Shown piece after piece: positions 1 through 10,665 of a DNA stretch of 37,639 nucleotides; within the stretch, counting starts at the first letter, position 1; each line of letters opens with the position of its first letter. The notes under the pieces were generated by a model that saw only the letters and a list, made by a program, of their open reading frames with translations, was not told the origin of the DNA and did no database searches. Origin of the DNA: Thoreauomyces humboldtii (taxonomy: Eukaryota; Chytridiomycota; Chytridiomycetes; Spizellomycetales; Powellomycetaceae). The stretch is from assembly GCA_027596035.1 (NCBI GenBank), contig JADGJA010000142.1:1-37639 (forward strand), read 5' to 3'. A program made the position numbers and the translations under genes.

Positions 1-1370
1 GGGCAGGGGGGAGGGGAGACCGAGCGAGAAAAACATTCGACAGCGCCTCAACAGGAGCCTCCGTCAACCCGGCGACCGCACCAATCGCGCGCCACATCTC
101 TTCGATCTTTTTTTCCTCTTCCTTCTTGCGTACAGTACAAACAGTACATGCTGCGTTTGATCCTCATCGATCCTTTCTCTCCCCTAGGTACAGAGGACGG
201 GGGACAGAAGGAAAGAGAAGAAGACACGTTAGGCCTAAGCGAGGGAGAGAGACCCCTTTGGCCAGTCTCGCGGAAATGCATGGGGCAGTACAGCGAAATC
301 TGCACCCCTTAGACTTAACGCTACATTGCGCATCACACTCCTTTCAAGCTCGGCCGCGGAATTGCTTTCCAGCCTCCCATAGCCGCCGTTCTATAATCCA
401 CGGTAGCCCTTGTCTGTGGTCGCGGCCCCTGCCATTGTCTGTCCGTCAGCTCTGTCGAAACGTCGGACGCTTGATCATCAGGCTCTTTTGGCGAGGCTTC
501 TGGAGCAGCGTTGTAGCGTCGCGAGGGCATCGACGTACGATGGCGACCCTACGTCTCCTTCATCTGAAGGTCCACTTCGGGTCGACGCTCTACCTCTTCG
601 ACTGCGTCAGCACCGAGGCATCCGTCGGCATAACTTCCCGCGGCGTCGGACCGAAACAGTTGAATAGTTCACGGCAATCCGGGTCGTGATTGTTTCCGAC
701 AGAATTTCTGATGAGACAAAGAGTCGAGATGACCTGCCTACTCTGCGCTTGCAAAGGATCTGACCTTCCCGTGCGCTCTGATGCCGGCAAGTCCATGAGA
801 CTACACAATCGCCACCGAGGTCTGGACGGTTGCCAAATCGGTCATCATGGATAAACAGATCAGTACGCAACCAACGGACGTGAAATGTGTTAGACTTGAG
901 TGCGTGCGAAAATGTCTTGACCTGCTTCGACAGGACAAGGTTTAGGGGAAGAAACTAGTAAATCGCATCAGTCCTCGAGGATCTAGGTCGTCTGAGATAG
1001 ATCCCAACTTCCATTGCAAAGGCGATGTTCGATCAAGGATTTACCAGTCTTAGAGCCAGTTGTCGCTTTGCTAAGCGCGCCAGTTATCAAGTGTTGAAGG
1101 TCCCTACTGGCAAGATGAGCGCCACCGCTCCCAGTAGCTTCCCGATGCCCGGACTTGCAGTATGTCTTCTCCATGAAGATCAGCGGTCCGTCGGCTGCGA
1201 GCTCATGAGGAGCCCGCTGTCAGCCGGGATGTGCAGCTAGTTCGTTGAAGACGTGACTGCGCCACCACCGGCACCTTGGCCCTTGCGGTCATCATGAACG
1301 CTGTCCTCCCAATTCCCAAGGCGAGGAAACCGGTTGTTCTTCTTAGTTCTTCGCGACCTCTATTTGAAAT
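1..1370. other. Region without a recognised gene
   Basis: Both strands contain only short open frames, none with a recognisable family motif or a convincing set of splice sites. The right part must hold the promoter and 5' untranslated region of the TPR gene starting at 1371. The first 200 bases are purine/pyrimidine-skewed. I see no tRNA, repeat array or mobile-element end here. A partial gene extending off the left edge cannot be excluded. Confidence 0.5.
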
Positions 1371-2477
1371 ATGATGGGTAACTGAAATCTAGCAGCTTCC
1401 GATCCGCATCTAGTATCTTCTGACTGAAGCCTATGGTGTAACTTAGCAAGCGACTCTGGGACGCAAGATGCCGTCGAGCTACCTCCTTCCTCGTCTGACG
1501 TGAATTCGCAACCAGAGGAGTGTATTGCTTTGATACTCAGCCCAGCAGAGCGACAGGTACGACGGGCCGATCATAAACCGGAAAATCTTTGGATTTGAGC
1601 TCATCTCAGTTTTTGGCTTTGCAGGCATTACTCGACGATGCAGTGGGTCACAAACTGAAAGGCAACGCCCACTTCCAAGCGAGAGAATATGAAGAAGCGA
1701 AAGCAAGGTGAGTGTGCTGGAGCCTCTTGCGATTTGATCGAACTTTCATCTGATTCTCATGACAGCTACCAAGCAGCGTTGACCGCTTGTCCAGAAGATG
1801 AGAATACGGAGCGAGCGGTATTTTACGGCAACATGGCCGCCTGTCATGTTCAGTCGGTGCGACGATGGTTCGAGCCGCGCATGACGTGTTCCGACATGGC
1901 TGACAGCTCGGGTTGGGATGTGCCTTCAGGGAGAGTATCAGAAGGCCGTCGATGCTTGTTCCGATGGTAAATACGTGCCATGCGCCGCTTCTCCTTTATG
2001 GGATCATGCTGAACATACTTTCTCTGCAGCACTGAAGTGCAATCCTGCATACGTGAAGGCACTGGTTCGCCGTGCTTCAGCGAACGAGCGATTATGTACA
2101 TGGTCTTCCCTTGCGGACGCCCTCGCTGGTATGGTGAAGCATAGCAGATCATGGTTATCGCTTCCCCGGCGCTCATGCAAACTGCCGCTAGACTACAAGA
2201 AACTACTTGAAATCGATGCAACGCACAAAGAAGCGCTGGCCGCTGTCCGTTCACTCCCACCTCGGATCGAAGTGGCGCAGGAAAAGGAGAAAGCAGAAAT
2301 GATGGGTGGGTTTCCTTTCTGGACTCTACGCGATCCGAGCGTCCATTAATTCATGTTTCCTCAGGCAAGCTCAAAGACCTTGGAAACTCGTTCTTGGGGA
2401 ATTTTGGACTATCCCTCGACTCGTTTCAAATGAAGCAAGACGCGAAGGGTGGGTACAGCGTTAATATGAAGCAATGA
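1371..2477 (+). CDS. TTC1-like tetratricopeptide repeat protein
   Basis: Spliced model of 217 residues in 8 exons: 1371-1377, 1447-1556, 1625-1707, 1766-1856, 1930-1966, 2030-2128, 2192-2305, 2365-2477. All introns are GT-AG, 58-73 nt, and the frame closes exactly. A short acidic, Ser/Pro-rich N-terminus leads into TPR helices beginning KLKGNAHFQAREYEEA, followed by the A/B helices of a three-TPR block (for example NPAYVKALVRRASANE and DYKKLLEIDATHKEAL) and the family-typical C-terminus KLKDLGNSFLGNFGLSLDSF. This order and ending match TTC1-type proteins, which bind Hsp70/Hsp90 tails or small GTPases as cytosolic adaptors. The partner here is inferred. The first coding exon is only 7 nt (ATG ATG G), so the start is the weakest part of the model. 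The gene converges on the next one, 44 nt downstream. Confidence 0.85.
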
Positions 2478-2521
2478 CCATACCGCATCGTATCAGCTTG
2501 CATGAAGAGGTGAAAGGCGTT

Positions 2522-5500
2522 CACCACGCGAGGGCAGCCGCCAGAGCCTCCACTGCCAGGATCGAATTTGGGTTGGCGAATTGAAAACGGAGTTCCGTAC
2601 ACAAGGAGCGGGAAACTTACAGTGTCCGACCCCGTGGCTCGCTAACCCTTCCAGATCCTTCTGAACGGTTCTGACGAGCGTTTCCGTTCGTTCTGCAAGC
2701 ACCTGCAATTCTTCGGCAAATCCGGCTTCCCTTGTGGCGACATCGCCTTGGCGGACCTGACCACCCATAGCGGCGGTCTCTACGTCAAGATCGTGTTGAC
2801 GACAAACGTCAGCGTATCGCACAGCCAGACCGAGGACGGCCGACATGGGGGTCCAGATGCTTCGGGCGCTTCCGTTCAAAAGGCAACGATCGCGCACTGC
2901 CCGGATGAAGACGTCGTGACAATGGATTAGCTGGTCCATGCCTTGGGCCTCTCGAAGGCGGACAGAGAAGCCATTACATTCGGCGTGGATGACCTATTTT
3001 GAGGAACAGATTAGCTTTGGCAGGGTGTTAAATCTACGTTGAACTTACTGCGCCCATGAAGAAGGAATGGAGGTTCGATACAAAGTGCACGAGCCTCGCC
3101 TTTACTGCCGCTTGGCGGCGTGCGATAACACCACGCGCGGCTCGCACGGGTGTAGCTCCGCGATTCCATCCCCAACCATCAGCGTATATACATTGTTGGG
3201 CGTATTTGATTCGCAGCAAGACTCGGGCCACCTCGTTGTAAATCTCGATCGATGCAGGTGTGATGATTGCGGTCAGGAAAGGCGGCACCTACGTGGCAGT
3301 GTAAGTAATCCGTTGGCCACGCACAAATCAAAGAAGCATACTAGCGCACCTCGTAAACGATGGTGATTGCGTGCAACCTCCGAGATGCGGTAGGCTGATC
3401 ATAGCTCGCCGGGATCGGAGCGATAGCGAAGGTGACGTTGCTGCGATCGATGAAGTTGAACTCTTGCCCACCGTAAGTCAGCAGGCATTCCCGGAAGGAC
3501 GCGTTCATGAACTGTGGTTTGTTGACCAATTCGCCGCTGCGTGCCTGTAACCTGTGTCAGATGGAGGTCCAATGCAGGTTGGTCATAGAACCCGGTGTAC
3601 CTTCTCGAATAAAGCAGTACAGAACGGATGCATGACACTGCCAGCAGTCATCAAGCAAATCGATTGTAGAGAGTACAAGTGTTCTTGTAACCGGCACTTC
3701 CGGAAAAGTATCCGTGTAAGCTGACGCCCTACCGTCTCATGTTGTTGTTGGACGCAATCTTGAAGGAAACCGCGCGTCACTTCCAATGCGGATTGCCATC
3801 CTTTTTGCGGCACTAGCAAAACCGATAATTGAGTTCTGAGCAGCTCGAATAATACGTTAAGGTAAGCTTACCCATTTCGGTTTCCTCGGATGCTTGGGAA
3901 CGGCGAGATGACCCCAGCAATGCGGAGCTAGTAAGTTTGAACGCTGTGCCAATGTTATCCCCCATGATCCCAGTATCACTGGGTCGGTCGATCATTGGAT
4001 TTGGATCCTCAACCACTTTCGACCGTAATAGCGGACCGATGACCTGATCGTACAGGGATGGCTGTGCAACAGATCTGAAGCGCACTGCCTGCATGCGAGA
4101 TGGGTAATCAGAGAAAAACCTTTTGTATCATTGCTTGATCAGGAATCCAGGGTACCTGTTTTGGATCGACCAGCTCGAGCAGACGGAGGCTCTTGCCGCA
4201 TGACAAAATGTCCTGCCAGATGTCCGAGAACGCCGCTGGGAAGCTGCGAGCGCTGTTATCGGCTTCGCGTAGGCGATATCGATTGCTCCAAAGATCAACA
4301 TTTGCGGCGGCTGCATCTCTGAACGACCAAAACTACAATTAGCCAACGGCATTATCCTCCAAGGTTACAGCTCGGTTCCGCCATGAACATACTCGACAAT
4401 GAAGAACTCGTTGAGGGGATCCTCAATCACTCCTTCATATATCCACCGATGGGTTATATCCAAGTAAGGCCTAATCGACGCAGCAAAAAGTTCGAGGTAT
4501 ACATTGAAGATTTTCGGTTGGCGGATGAGCTCTGCCTGGGTGACTTGGGCTGCTAGCAGAGAGAGGAGTTTCGAGGCTGTCGTCGACGGGGTATGCTGCC
4601 CCGTCGATTCTTGGCGTATCACTGGGAGGAGCACATCTTGCAAGCTTTCGAATAATGTTGCAAGATCTATCCATCTGGAGCGGAGATCCAGGAGAGTCCC
4701 GGCGTCTTGGGCTCCAGCCACTGTTGAACGAATGAGGGAGCAGTCTCTTGGGTGTACAGAAAAGATGGAAACATACCCGGCATAGCCCGCCTGTGCTTTT
4801 GGTAGTGCTCTTCGAGAGCTGCGATCTCTCTATCGGCTCTCTCGACTTCTCGCAAAAGACTTCCAGCGAATCCTTGCTCGGTTGAAGTATACTTCGTCCA
4901 TTCAGATGTCACACTGATGGATAAGAGCTTGTGAGCATTTTGGACAAAGATACAGTTGCTCGGAACTGCACGAACCGCTCGATATAGAGTCGAGTCCTGC
5001 AAAGAAACGTCCCCTTTTCAGCGAACCATCGGAGCTGACTTCGTAAGGCACCTTGCGAGGCGTGATTTAGGACCAAAGGCACGTTGTTCAGCTACAAGGT
5101 GAGGTCAGCAAAATGACCGAAAGCTCGTTTCACGCTCCGCTTCCTCACATCAACCACCCCATCATCCGCTACTTGAAACACGGGTGTGGACGAGCCTGAA
5201 AGCATAAAGAGAGTTTCTCGCACGAGATCCAGCTCGCTGGGAAGATTGGTGGTTTGGTGGAGCACTGTAACCGAGCATGTATTCAGGGTCAACGCTTCTC
5301 TCCCTGCTGGGTTCCGCGTGATATAGCACTGACTTGCCATCGTTTCCCTGAACAGGATGCCGCCAATATTGAGCGTTTCGCAATGCTCTTAAGCCAGCTA
5401 TTGATTCTTCGTCTGCGTCACCCTCAGAGCTCCCGCCCATGGTTCCGACTTCATAGTTAACATATGCAGAATCTGGAGCTTCCATGTCTTCCGGAAGTGT

Positions 5501-6298
5501 TGGGCTGGCCGGTTGCTCGGATCTTGGCGCGGCCCAGGTCCCTTGACCGCCGCCTAGGGCGTTCGCACTGTGCTCTTGATCGCTACTCCAATCGCCATTA
5601 CTCTCCGAGGCTTCCTCCTCTATACTGACGTCCCAGTGACTCCCTGCGAGTGGCTCTTCTTGCAAGATTGTAGTCCACGTAAGGGGCGCATCTTCCATCG
5701 GACGCCGCTCCTTTGGAACGTAGCACCGCTGCGTTGGAGCGATTGACGTCTCCAGCAATAAGCGGAGAACATCGTACACCTGCGAGGTTCCAGATATTGA
5801 GATCATGGTAATTGTTGATCGGTAACCAGTAGCCAGTGCTTACTACACGCAGTTTCTCTTGAGAGTGAAGCTGTACCACTCTCTCCAGGTACGACAGCAT
5901 AATGTCTCCCGTCTTTTCGGAGCCGTGCATGGCAAACTTCTCAGCCAGTCTGAGCAAGCGTGATAAGTCTTCGCAAAGCCAGAAGGCTTCTTGTTCGGTA
6001 GCCTACCCCCGGTAGCGCTTCGTTACTTCATGCTCGTTCGTTTCCTGATAGTTGTGGCCAAGGGCTAACTTTTCCACCCCATCAAGGCCTTTCTGAAAGC
6101 GAGACGAACGATGAGTTCGGACGCAGACGGCTTGAGTAGAAAAACACAACCCACTGTGTCTCCAGAAAGTCGCACGACGAGGGCGGACAGCCCAGCCTTC
6201 CGCTTGGATGTTCGCTCTTCCTGAGCGGACTGTCTACGTGTTGGCGGGTCATCAGGTATGCCTCGTTCCTCGTCTGGTCCACCTCGAGTCGACTTCAT
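2522..6298 (-). CDS. Gamma-tubulin complex component, GCP5 type
   Basis: Multi-exon gene read right to left. It encodes a GCP-fold protein that, with gamma-tubulin, nucleates microtubules at the spindle pole body. GCP5 hallmarks appear in the expected order: an N-terminal helical segment (exons 6155-6298 and 5844-6002), LLLETSIAPTQ, an acidic linker, NAQYW, then LDLVRETLFMLSG, VPLVLNHASQGALRSQLRWF, WIYEGVIEDPLNEFF, CGKSLRLLELV, YSLQSICLMTAGSVMHPF, ASIEIYNEVARVLLRIKYAQ, HFVSNLHSFFMG, AQGMDQLIHCHDVFIRAVRD, and a C-terminal LEALAAALAW in last exon 2522-2553. Well-supported introns include 2554-2620, 5780-5843 (GT-AG) and 6003-6154. The junction near 5290-5345 is ambiguous (see findings). I judge GCP5 more likely than GCP4 or GCP6 from the RETLFMLSG and LNHASQGALRS blocks. 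The start at 6298 is the first ATG of an exon that joins in frame. Confidence 0.87.
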
Positions 6299-6575
6299 CT
6301 CATGTCACGATCGTCGAACCTTTTCGGGTGACAACGCATGGGGAAAACCCGGGAAGCTTTCTGTGAAAGTCTGAACGGGTCGGACATTGCTCGACAGTGG
6401 CTCAGAAGAAGGGGAAAGCCGGAGCCGTGACCTCCGAGGGGACATGGCGGGTTGTGGGCCACGACGACGACGCATACAGAGAAGTGCTCGCAGCAAATCC
6501 TCGTGACGACGACTCTCTCCACCAACGGGGCTTACTTGAACCCGCCTCCGAGATCCAACCTACGCAGCTTGTGAA
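6299..6575. promoter_or_regulatory. Divergent intergenic region between GCP5 and NDUFS5
   Basis: 277 bp separate the start codons of two divergently transcribed genes, so both promoters and 5' leaders must lie here or overlap upstream exons. I see no clear TATA box. Assignment as a shared promoter is inferred from gene orientation only. Confidence 0.45.
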
Positions 6576-6893
6576 ATGTCTTCGGGATTCGGAATCAACG
6601 GCGGTCGAGGGCGGTGCTTCCCCTTCTGGCAAGAGTTCGCGAAGTGCTACGTCCAGACCGACTCGCCACGTGAAGTCTGCAAGAACCAGTTCGAAGACTA
6701 CCAAGAATGCCTCTATCATCGCAAGGAGGTTCGCTCGGATATCTTTCACTTGGGCTTTTCTGTCGTCGTTTCTGATCGCTTATATTCCATATCCTTTGGA
6801 TTCTCACAGCTCCTCAGGTTGTCGATCGTCCAGGAAGAATACGAAAAGCAAAAGGCCCACAAAGAGCACGAGGCATCTCAGAAAAAACCATAG
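6576..6893 (+). CDS. NADH:ubiquinone oxidoreductase 15 kDa subunit (NDUFS5-like)
   Basis: The small protein begins MSSGFGINGGRGRCFPFW, as do fungal NDUFS5 homologues, and carries a twin CX9C motif: Cys-FPFWQEFAK-Cys and Cys-KNQFEDYQE-Cys. Such CHCH proteins are imported into the mitochondrial intermembrane space by Mia40 and oxidised to an alpha-hairpin. This one is an accessory subunit of complex I. A charged tail (QEEYEKQKAHKEHEASQKKP) follows. The frame is open from 6576 to the stop (105 residues). However, 6729-6809 (81 nt, starts GTTCGC, ends CACAG) is hydrophobic, T-rich and breaks the tail, so I favour an in-frame intron and a mature product of 78 residues, close to the usual family size. 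That intron has a non-consensus donor and is less certain than the gene itself. Confidence 0.85.
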   Translation: MSSGFGINGGRGRCFPFWQEFAKCYVQTDSPREVCKNQFEDYQECLYHRKEVRSDIFHLGFSVVVSDRLYSISFGFSQLLRLSIVQEEYEKQKAHKEHEASQKKP

Positions 6894-7876
6894 ATGCGAC
6901 CACCCCTGCGGCAGTGTCGCACTGTCTTTCTCTATCGATTGCTTTTCTGGACTTTTCCATCCGGCGCCATACCCCCGGCGTCATACCCTTATCCAGGGGC
7001 CTTCAATACACTCTTGGCCTCGCGGCGTCCCCACCGACTTCACTCCTGCTCTCGAGCAGTTGGACCGCTGATTTGTGGGCGCATCTCAACCGGAATATTG
7101 GGCCCGATCAGACATGCCCTCGTAGAGGAAAGAAGAAAGGGAGATTTCGACTTGACTGACAAGGCCAAGCATCTTCGCGAGCGTGAGAACGATGTTGATC
7201 CACTGCTGGCGTTTTCGGACGAACGCGAGCAATCCGTGGACTACCCGGGTGAATGCGACATCGACTGGCAACTGTTGCGTGGGTCATTACTGGATTTGAC
7301 GGGGGCCTCCAAGTGCAACCAGGTTACTCAAACCTTGCTATACAACTGGCAACTGGCTGGCTTGTTCCTTGTCCTTGCTGTGATCTAGTCTGATGGGGGT
7401 ATCTTGCTCGTCCGGCTACTTCTTTCTTTACAGAGATTGCTGGTCACAGCGGATCCGCCTACAGGTTGTGACAGTCGTTCTAAATCTGTCTTTCATGTGG
7501 GCTGACTATTTTCAGGACGTAGTGCACTATCGTGTTGTCTGTTCACCAGGAGCAAATGTGGCCAGCTCTGATCTCCAGATCGCTTGCAAGAGCGCCCAGA
7601 ACCAGTCACTAAGGACAGGTCTACCTCTAATCCGCTAATGAGTAGCCGCAGAAAGATCCGGCAACATATGCCTGACATAGCCGCATGATTCCACTCTGAA
7701 CAGCTTCCTGTGTATGTCCATAGGGCTCGTTATCCGGAAGACAAGATGTTTGCAAGGCTTTGTGTTCCCCGTTCCCCGTTCCCCGTACTGGCAAGACTTT
7801 CTGCGGCATCTAGTACCAACCATGTCCGCCGACGATGCGATTCCATAAATATATTCACCACGAAGGTGCTGCCACT
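6894..7876. other. Gene-poor interval between convergent genes
   Basis: About 1 kb between the stop codons of NDUFS5 and mS41. There are short open frames on both strands (for example 7086-7271 on the minus strand, partly hydrophobic) but none shows a family motif or intron set. A small tandem repeat, three copies of GTTCCCC, lies at 7764-7784. The interval is longer than expected for two 3' ends, so an unrecognised small gene or noncoding RNA is possible. Confidence 0.4.
7764..7784. repeat. Short tandem repeat, GTTCCCC x3
   Basis: Three perfect head-to-tail copies of a 7-mer lie in noncoding sequence downstream of the mS41 gene. Confidence 0.9.
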
Positions 7877-8555
7877 CTATGCCAGACCCTGCCGCTTCAG
7901 CCTAGCAAGGTTGACCTTTGCCCGCTCCTTCAGATACTTCTTCTGCCTCACCGGGATCTTGACCTCATACGGGTCGATCCCTCGCCTGCAAAGAATGGAA
8001 TCAAAGAGAAAAATGAGATCCTCCAGAAACTCACAAGAAAGAGCGACATCATCGGTCCCGAGCGACACACACCTGAACCAATCCCTCCACCCAAGGATGT
8101 ACTTCCTCTGCGCGACCTTGACACCCATATCCGTCTCCATGGCCTCAGCCGTGGCCGTGAACAGATGGTCCCAGGATGTGAACTTGTCCGCGTAGACGTC
8201 ACAACCGCGTCCGATGGCCGTGAGGAAGGACTTTGGGTCGTTGTACGGGCCTTATCGAGAAACATGTTGAGTTTACTGAAGACCTGCCTCGGAACCCGTC
8301 GGTCAGGATACCTCGTGGAGCAGGGACGAGAACGGCTTTCTGTTTCGGCGACAGATCAATGTAGTGGGATGTTAGCGACCAGTTGGCGAGGGGTGCGGTC
8401 ATGGACTTTGGTTTGAGTTGGGCTGAGAGGAGGGAGGTGGTTGAAATGCAGCGGGAAGAGCTCGGAGTAGCGGGACGGAGTGACCGACAGGATTGTTGTA
8501 CCACACAGACTTGTGCTGTCCTCGCGGATGGTACTATGATGCGTTGGAAGATCAT
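7877..8555 (-). CDS. FYV4: Mitochondrial small ribosomal subunit protein mS41 (Fyv4, IGR motif)
   Basis: Three exons (8312-8555, 8073-8250, 7877-7985) encode 176 residues with the frame closing exactly. The N-terminus is rich in Arg, Ser and Thr with few acids, as in a mitochondrial presequence. The second exon carries the diagnostic IGR motif: DPKSFLTAIGRGCDVYADKF followed by SWDHLF and QRKYILGWRDWFR, continuing across the last intron into RGIDPYEVKIPVRQKKYL. This is the mS41 (Fyv4) family of mitoribosomal small-subunit proteins. Introns 8251-8311 and 7986-8072 are GT-AG. The frame stays open upstream to 8732, but the extension looks noncoding and the ATG at 8555 directly precedes a leader-like sequence, so I use it. 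It lies in tandem with the EAPP gene to its right. Confidence 0.88.
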
Positions 8556-8835
8556 CGTTACTGTGAGTCGTTCGTAAACCTTTAAGGGTTGGGAATGAGG
8601 AACGTCGAAGGAAAGTCTGAGAGATCTTCGAACAAAGCGAGGCAATGGGAAAGTCCAAGATTTATTCAGGGTTAGGGCAGGGTCGGGAGTTCGACGTACA
8701 TTTCTACGGTAGCCAGGTCCCGAAGCCATCATACCGTAGCAGGCTTAGTTCCGTAGGGTCGTTGGCTATACGGGTGGTCTCACCGAGCATCACTTCATCT
8801 TCAGAGAGATCAATCTTGCGCCCAGTATGCAGTGC

Positions 8836-9453
8836 TCAGTCTTCAATGACATTACAAAAATGGACAACATCCTCCTCCCCAAGCACCACCACTCCCACCT
8901 TCGTATTGCACTCCTTACAGACCACTACCCGAACATCCTCCCCGCCGTTCCTCTCCACCTCATCCCCGACCACGCAGTCAACATAGAACATTGCCCGAAA
9001 CTGTCCCGAATACGTCTCATGTCGTTGAAAGTCGGTGCAGAACGTCGTCAGACAGTAAGGACACGAGAGCGAGTTCGTCGCGGGATGATTGGACGCTGCC
9101 CACTTTTCGTCCTCGCTGTCCGCGTCCGGATCGTAGAGGAGCGTGTCGTTGGATGGGATGGGACGGCCTTTCTGGCTCTTGCTTGACTGCGTCGGCAGCT
9201 GGTCGTTGGTGATCGTTGCTGGGGCGTTAGATGTTGGCGCTGGTGGAGTAAGTGATGGTGTGCTGTTGCCGATGGTGGTAGCCTCCGGATCATCAGAGTC
9301 GTCGTCGCTATCAAAGTAGTCGCCATCGTAAAACGCTCTGGGTGGGGCTGGCCGTGGTGGAAGTTTACTGGCTATTGGGGAAACTGTTGGGGAACCGGCC
9401 GGCGGATTCGCTGGGGACAATGGCCTAGAAATCTTTAACGCTGGATTGCCCAT
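8836..9453 (-). CDS. EAPP-family protein (E2F-associated phosphoprotein domain)
   Basis: Intronless frame of 205 residues from the ATG at 9451-9453. The N-terminal half is Pro/Ser-rich with acidic patches (YFDSDDDSDD, DPDADSEDEKW) typical of casein-kinase targets. The C-terminal half has the EAPP signature CPYCLTTFCTDFQRHETYSG, then QFRAMFYVDCVV, a CKECNT pair and a closing EEDVVHFCNVIED. The paired cysteines suggest a zinc-binding fold. In animals the family is a nuclear phosphoprotein linked to E2F and RNA metabolism; its fungal role is not known to me. The frame is open a further 42 codons upstream, to 9579, but that stretch is Ser/Pro/Leu-rich and lacks family similarity, so I place the start at 9453. 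Confidence 0.85.
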   Translation of the reverse strand: MGNPALKISRPLSPANPPAGSPTVSPIASKLPPRPAPPRAFYDGDYFDSDDDSDDPEATTIGNSTPSLTPPAPTSNAPATITNDQLPTQSSKSQKGRPIPSNDTLLYDPDADSEDEKWAASNHPATNSLSCPYCLTTFCTDFQRHETYSGQFRAMFYVDCVVGDEVERNGGEDVRVVVCKECNTKVGVVVLGEEDVVHFCNVIED

Positions 9454-9886
9454 GATGACGGAGAAAGACACGCTGGAACTGTTATGGAAAAGACGACCAA
9501 GGTTGGGTGAGAATGAAGGAATAGGGGATAGGGAAGTCCAGGACAGCAAGTCAGGGAGTGGGCGGACAGAAGCGACCAAATCCGGTAGTAGCCCTAATCG
9601 ACTGGGTTCCTGACTTGGAACCCTAAGGCCCTAAGGGTTAACATTCCGACGGTTTGCGAGGTGAACAAGCGATTTCAGGAAAGAGGACGATTCTATGTAT
9701 TAAGAAAGCAAGGCAAAAACGGAAGAGGCGCGAACAATGGGGTGTCTTAAAAAGGGCCAGGGCGCGTGGGTAGTATAACTAATATGCTCGTGGATGGGAG
9801 GATAGTACGGCCGTAACGATGGGGTGGGGTGGAAGTTCCAAGAAATTAAAAATAAGCGAAGCTATAGGAGAACAGCTTTTCGGCGC
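9454..9886. other. Noncoding interval between EAPP and the perilipin-like gene
   Basis: The interval contains the 5' region of the EAPP gene and the 3' end of the next gene, both on the minus strand. I see no further gene or notable repeat. Confidence 0.5.
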
Positions 9887-10665
9887 TTAGTTCTTGGCAG
9901 CGACTCCGGGGGTTCCGACAACGACGAGCTCGGGCTCGACGGACACACCCTTGGTGACGCCGAACTTTGCGAGCACGGGGGCGGTGAGTCGGTTGATCTG
10001 CTCGATGAGCGAGTGGATCTGGGGGACGGAGGTGACGGCGTGCACGACGCCGTTAACCTTGGTCACGATGAGACCGGTGGTAGCGTTAACGCCGTTGGTC
10101 GTCGCGTCCTTGGCGTTGTGGACGATCTCGTACGTCTTCTCTCCGGAGTGGATGACGAACGCGGGCACGAAGGGGTAGTTCTTGACGGTGTTGATGGGGT
10201 CCTCGTGCAGGTTCTTGGCCTGAGCAATAGTTCCGTTGATGAGGTTGAGGATGGGGTTGGGCGTGTAGGCAGTGATGGTGGTGGTAGCGCCGTTGACGAC
10301 GACCTTGCCAAAGTCCAAAGCATCGTAGACTTTGCCGGTGGCGAACGCCGTGGTGGCGTTGACGGTGTTCACTCCAAAGTTGACGGTTCCGGTGACAGTG
10401 CCAACGGCACGGTCCTTGGTGCTGGTTGCCGTGGCAAGGGCGTAGTCCTTGGTGTTAACGGCGGTGGCAAGAGCGTAGCTGGCAACATTCTGATTGCAGA
10501 AAGAGGTCTGTCAGTATGGGAAGCGCCACGGCGATTGTGCCAGACAGATCTCTGCACCCAAGTTCTTACCTTGACGACCTGGGGGGTGTATGGGTCGACG
10601 ATGGCAGCAGCGGCGGTGGCCGTGTTGACGGCGGTCTCGGTTGCTCGGTTGACGATTCCAGACAT
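9887..10665 (-). CDS. Perilipin-like protein with tandem 11-residue repeats
   Basis: Two exons (10570-10665 and 9887-10489; 80-nt GT-AG intron) give 232 residues. After a short Ala/Thr-rich segment and DPYTPQVVK comes a run of five consecutive 11-residue units at about residues 37-91, each opening with an aromatic or Arg: YALATAVNTKD, YALATATSTKD, RAVGTVTGTVN, FGVNTVNATTA, FATGKVYDALD. Undecads of this kind fold as long 11/3 amphipathic helices on lipid droplets (perilipins), lipoproteins or synuclein-like proteins. The C-terminal half (about 92-232) is Val/Ile/Asn-rich with hydrophobic patches but no obvious membrane span, and ends AKN. I infer a lipid-droplet coat protein of the fungal perilipin/Ldp1/CAP20 kind. 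A LEA-like stress protein is the main alternative. A TATA-like element 80 nt upstream suggests strong expression. Confidence 0.6.

Noticed and set aside
126..689. 187-codon plus-strand frame near the left edge
   Set aside because: No motif, unusual composition (many Arg, Ser, His), no splice partner and no conserved context.
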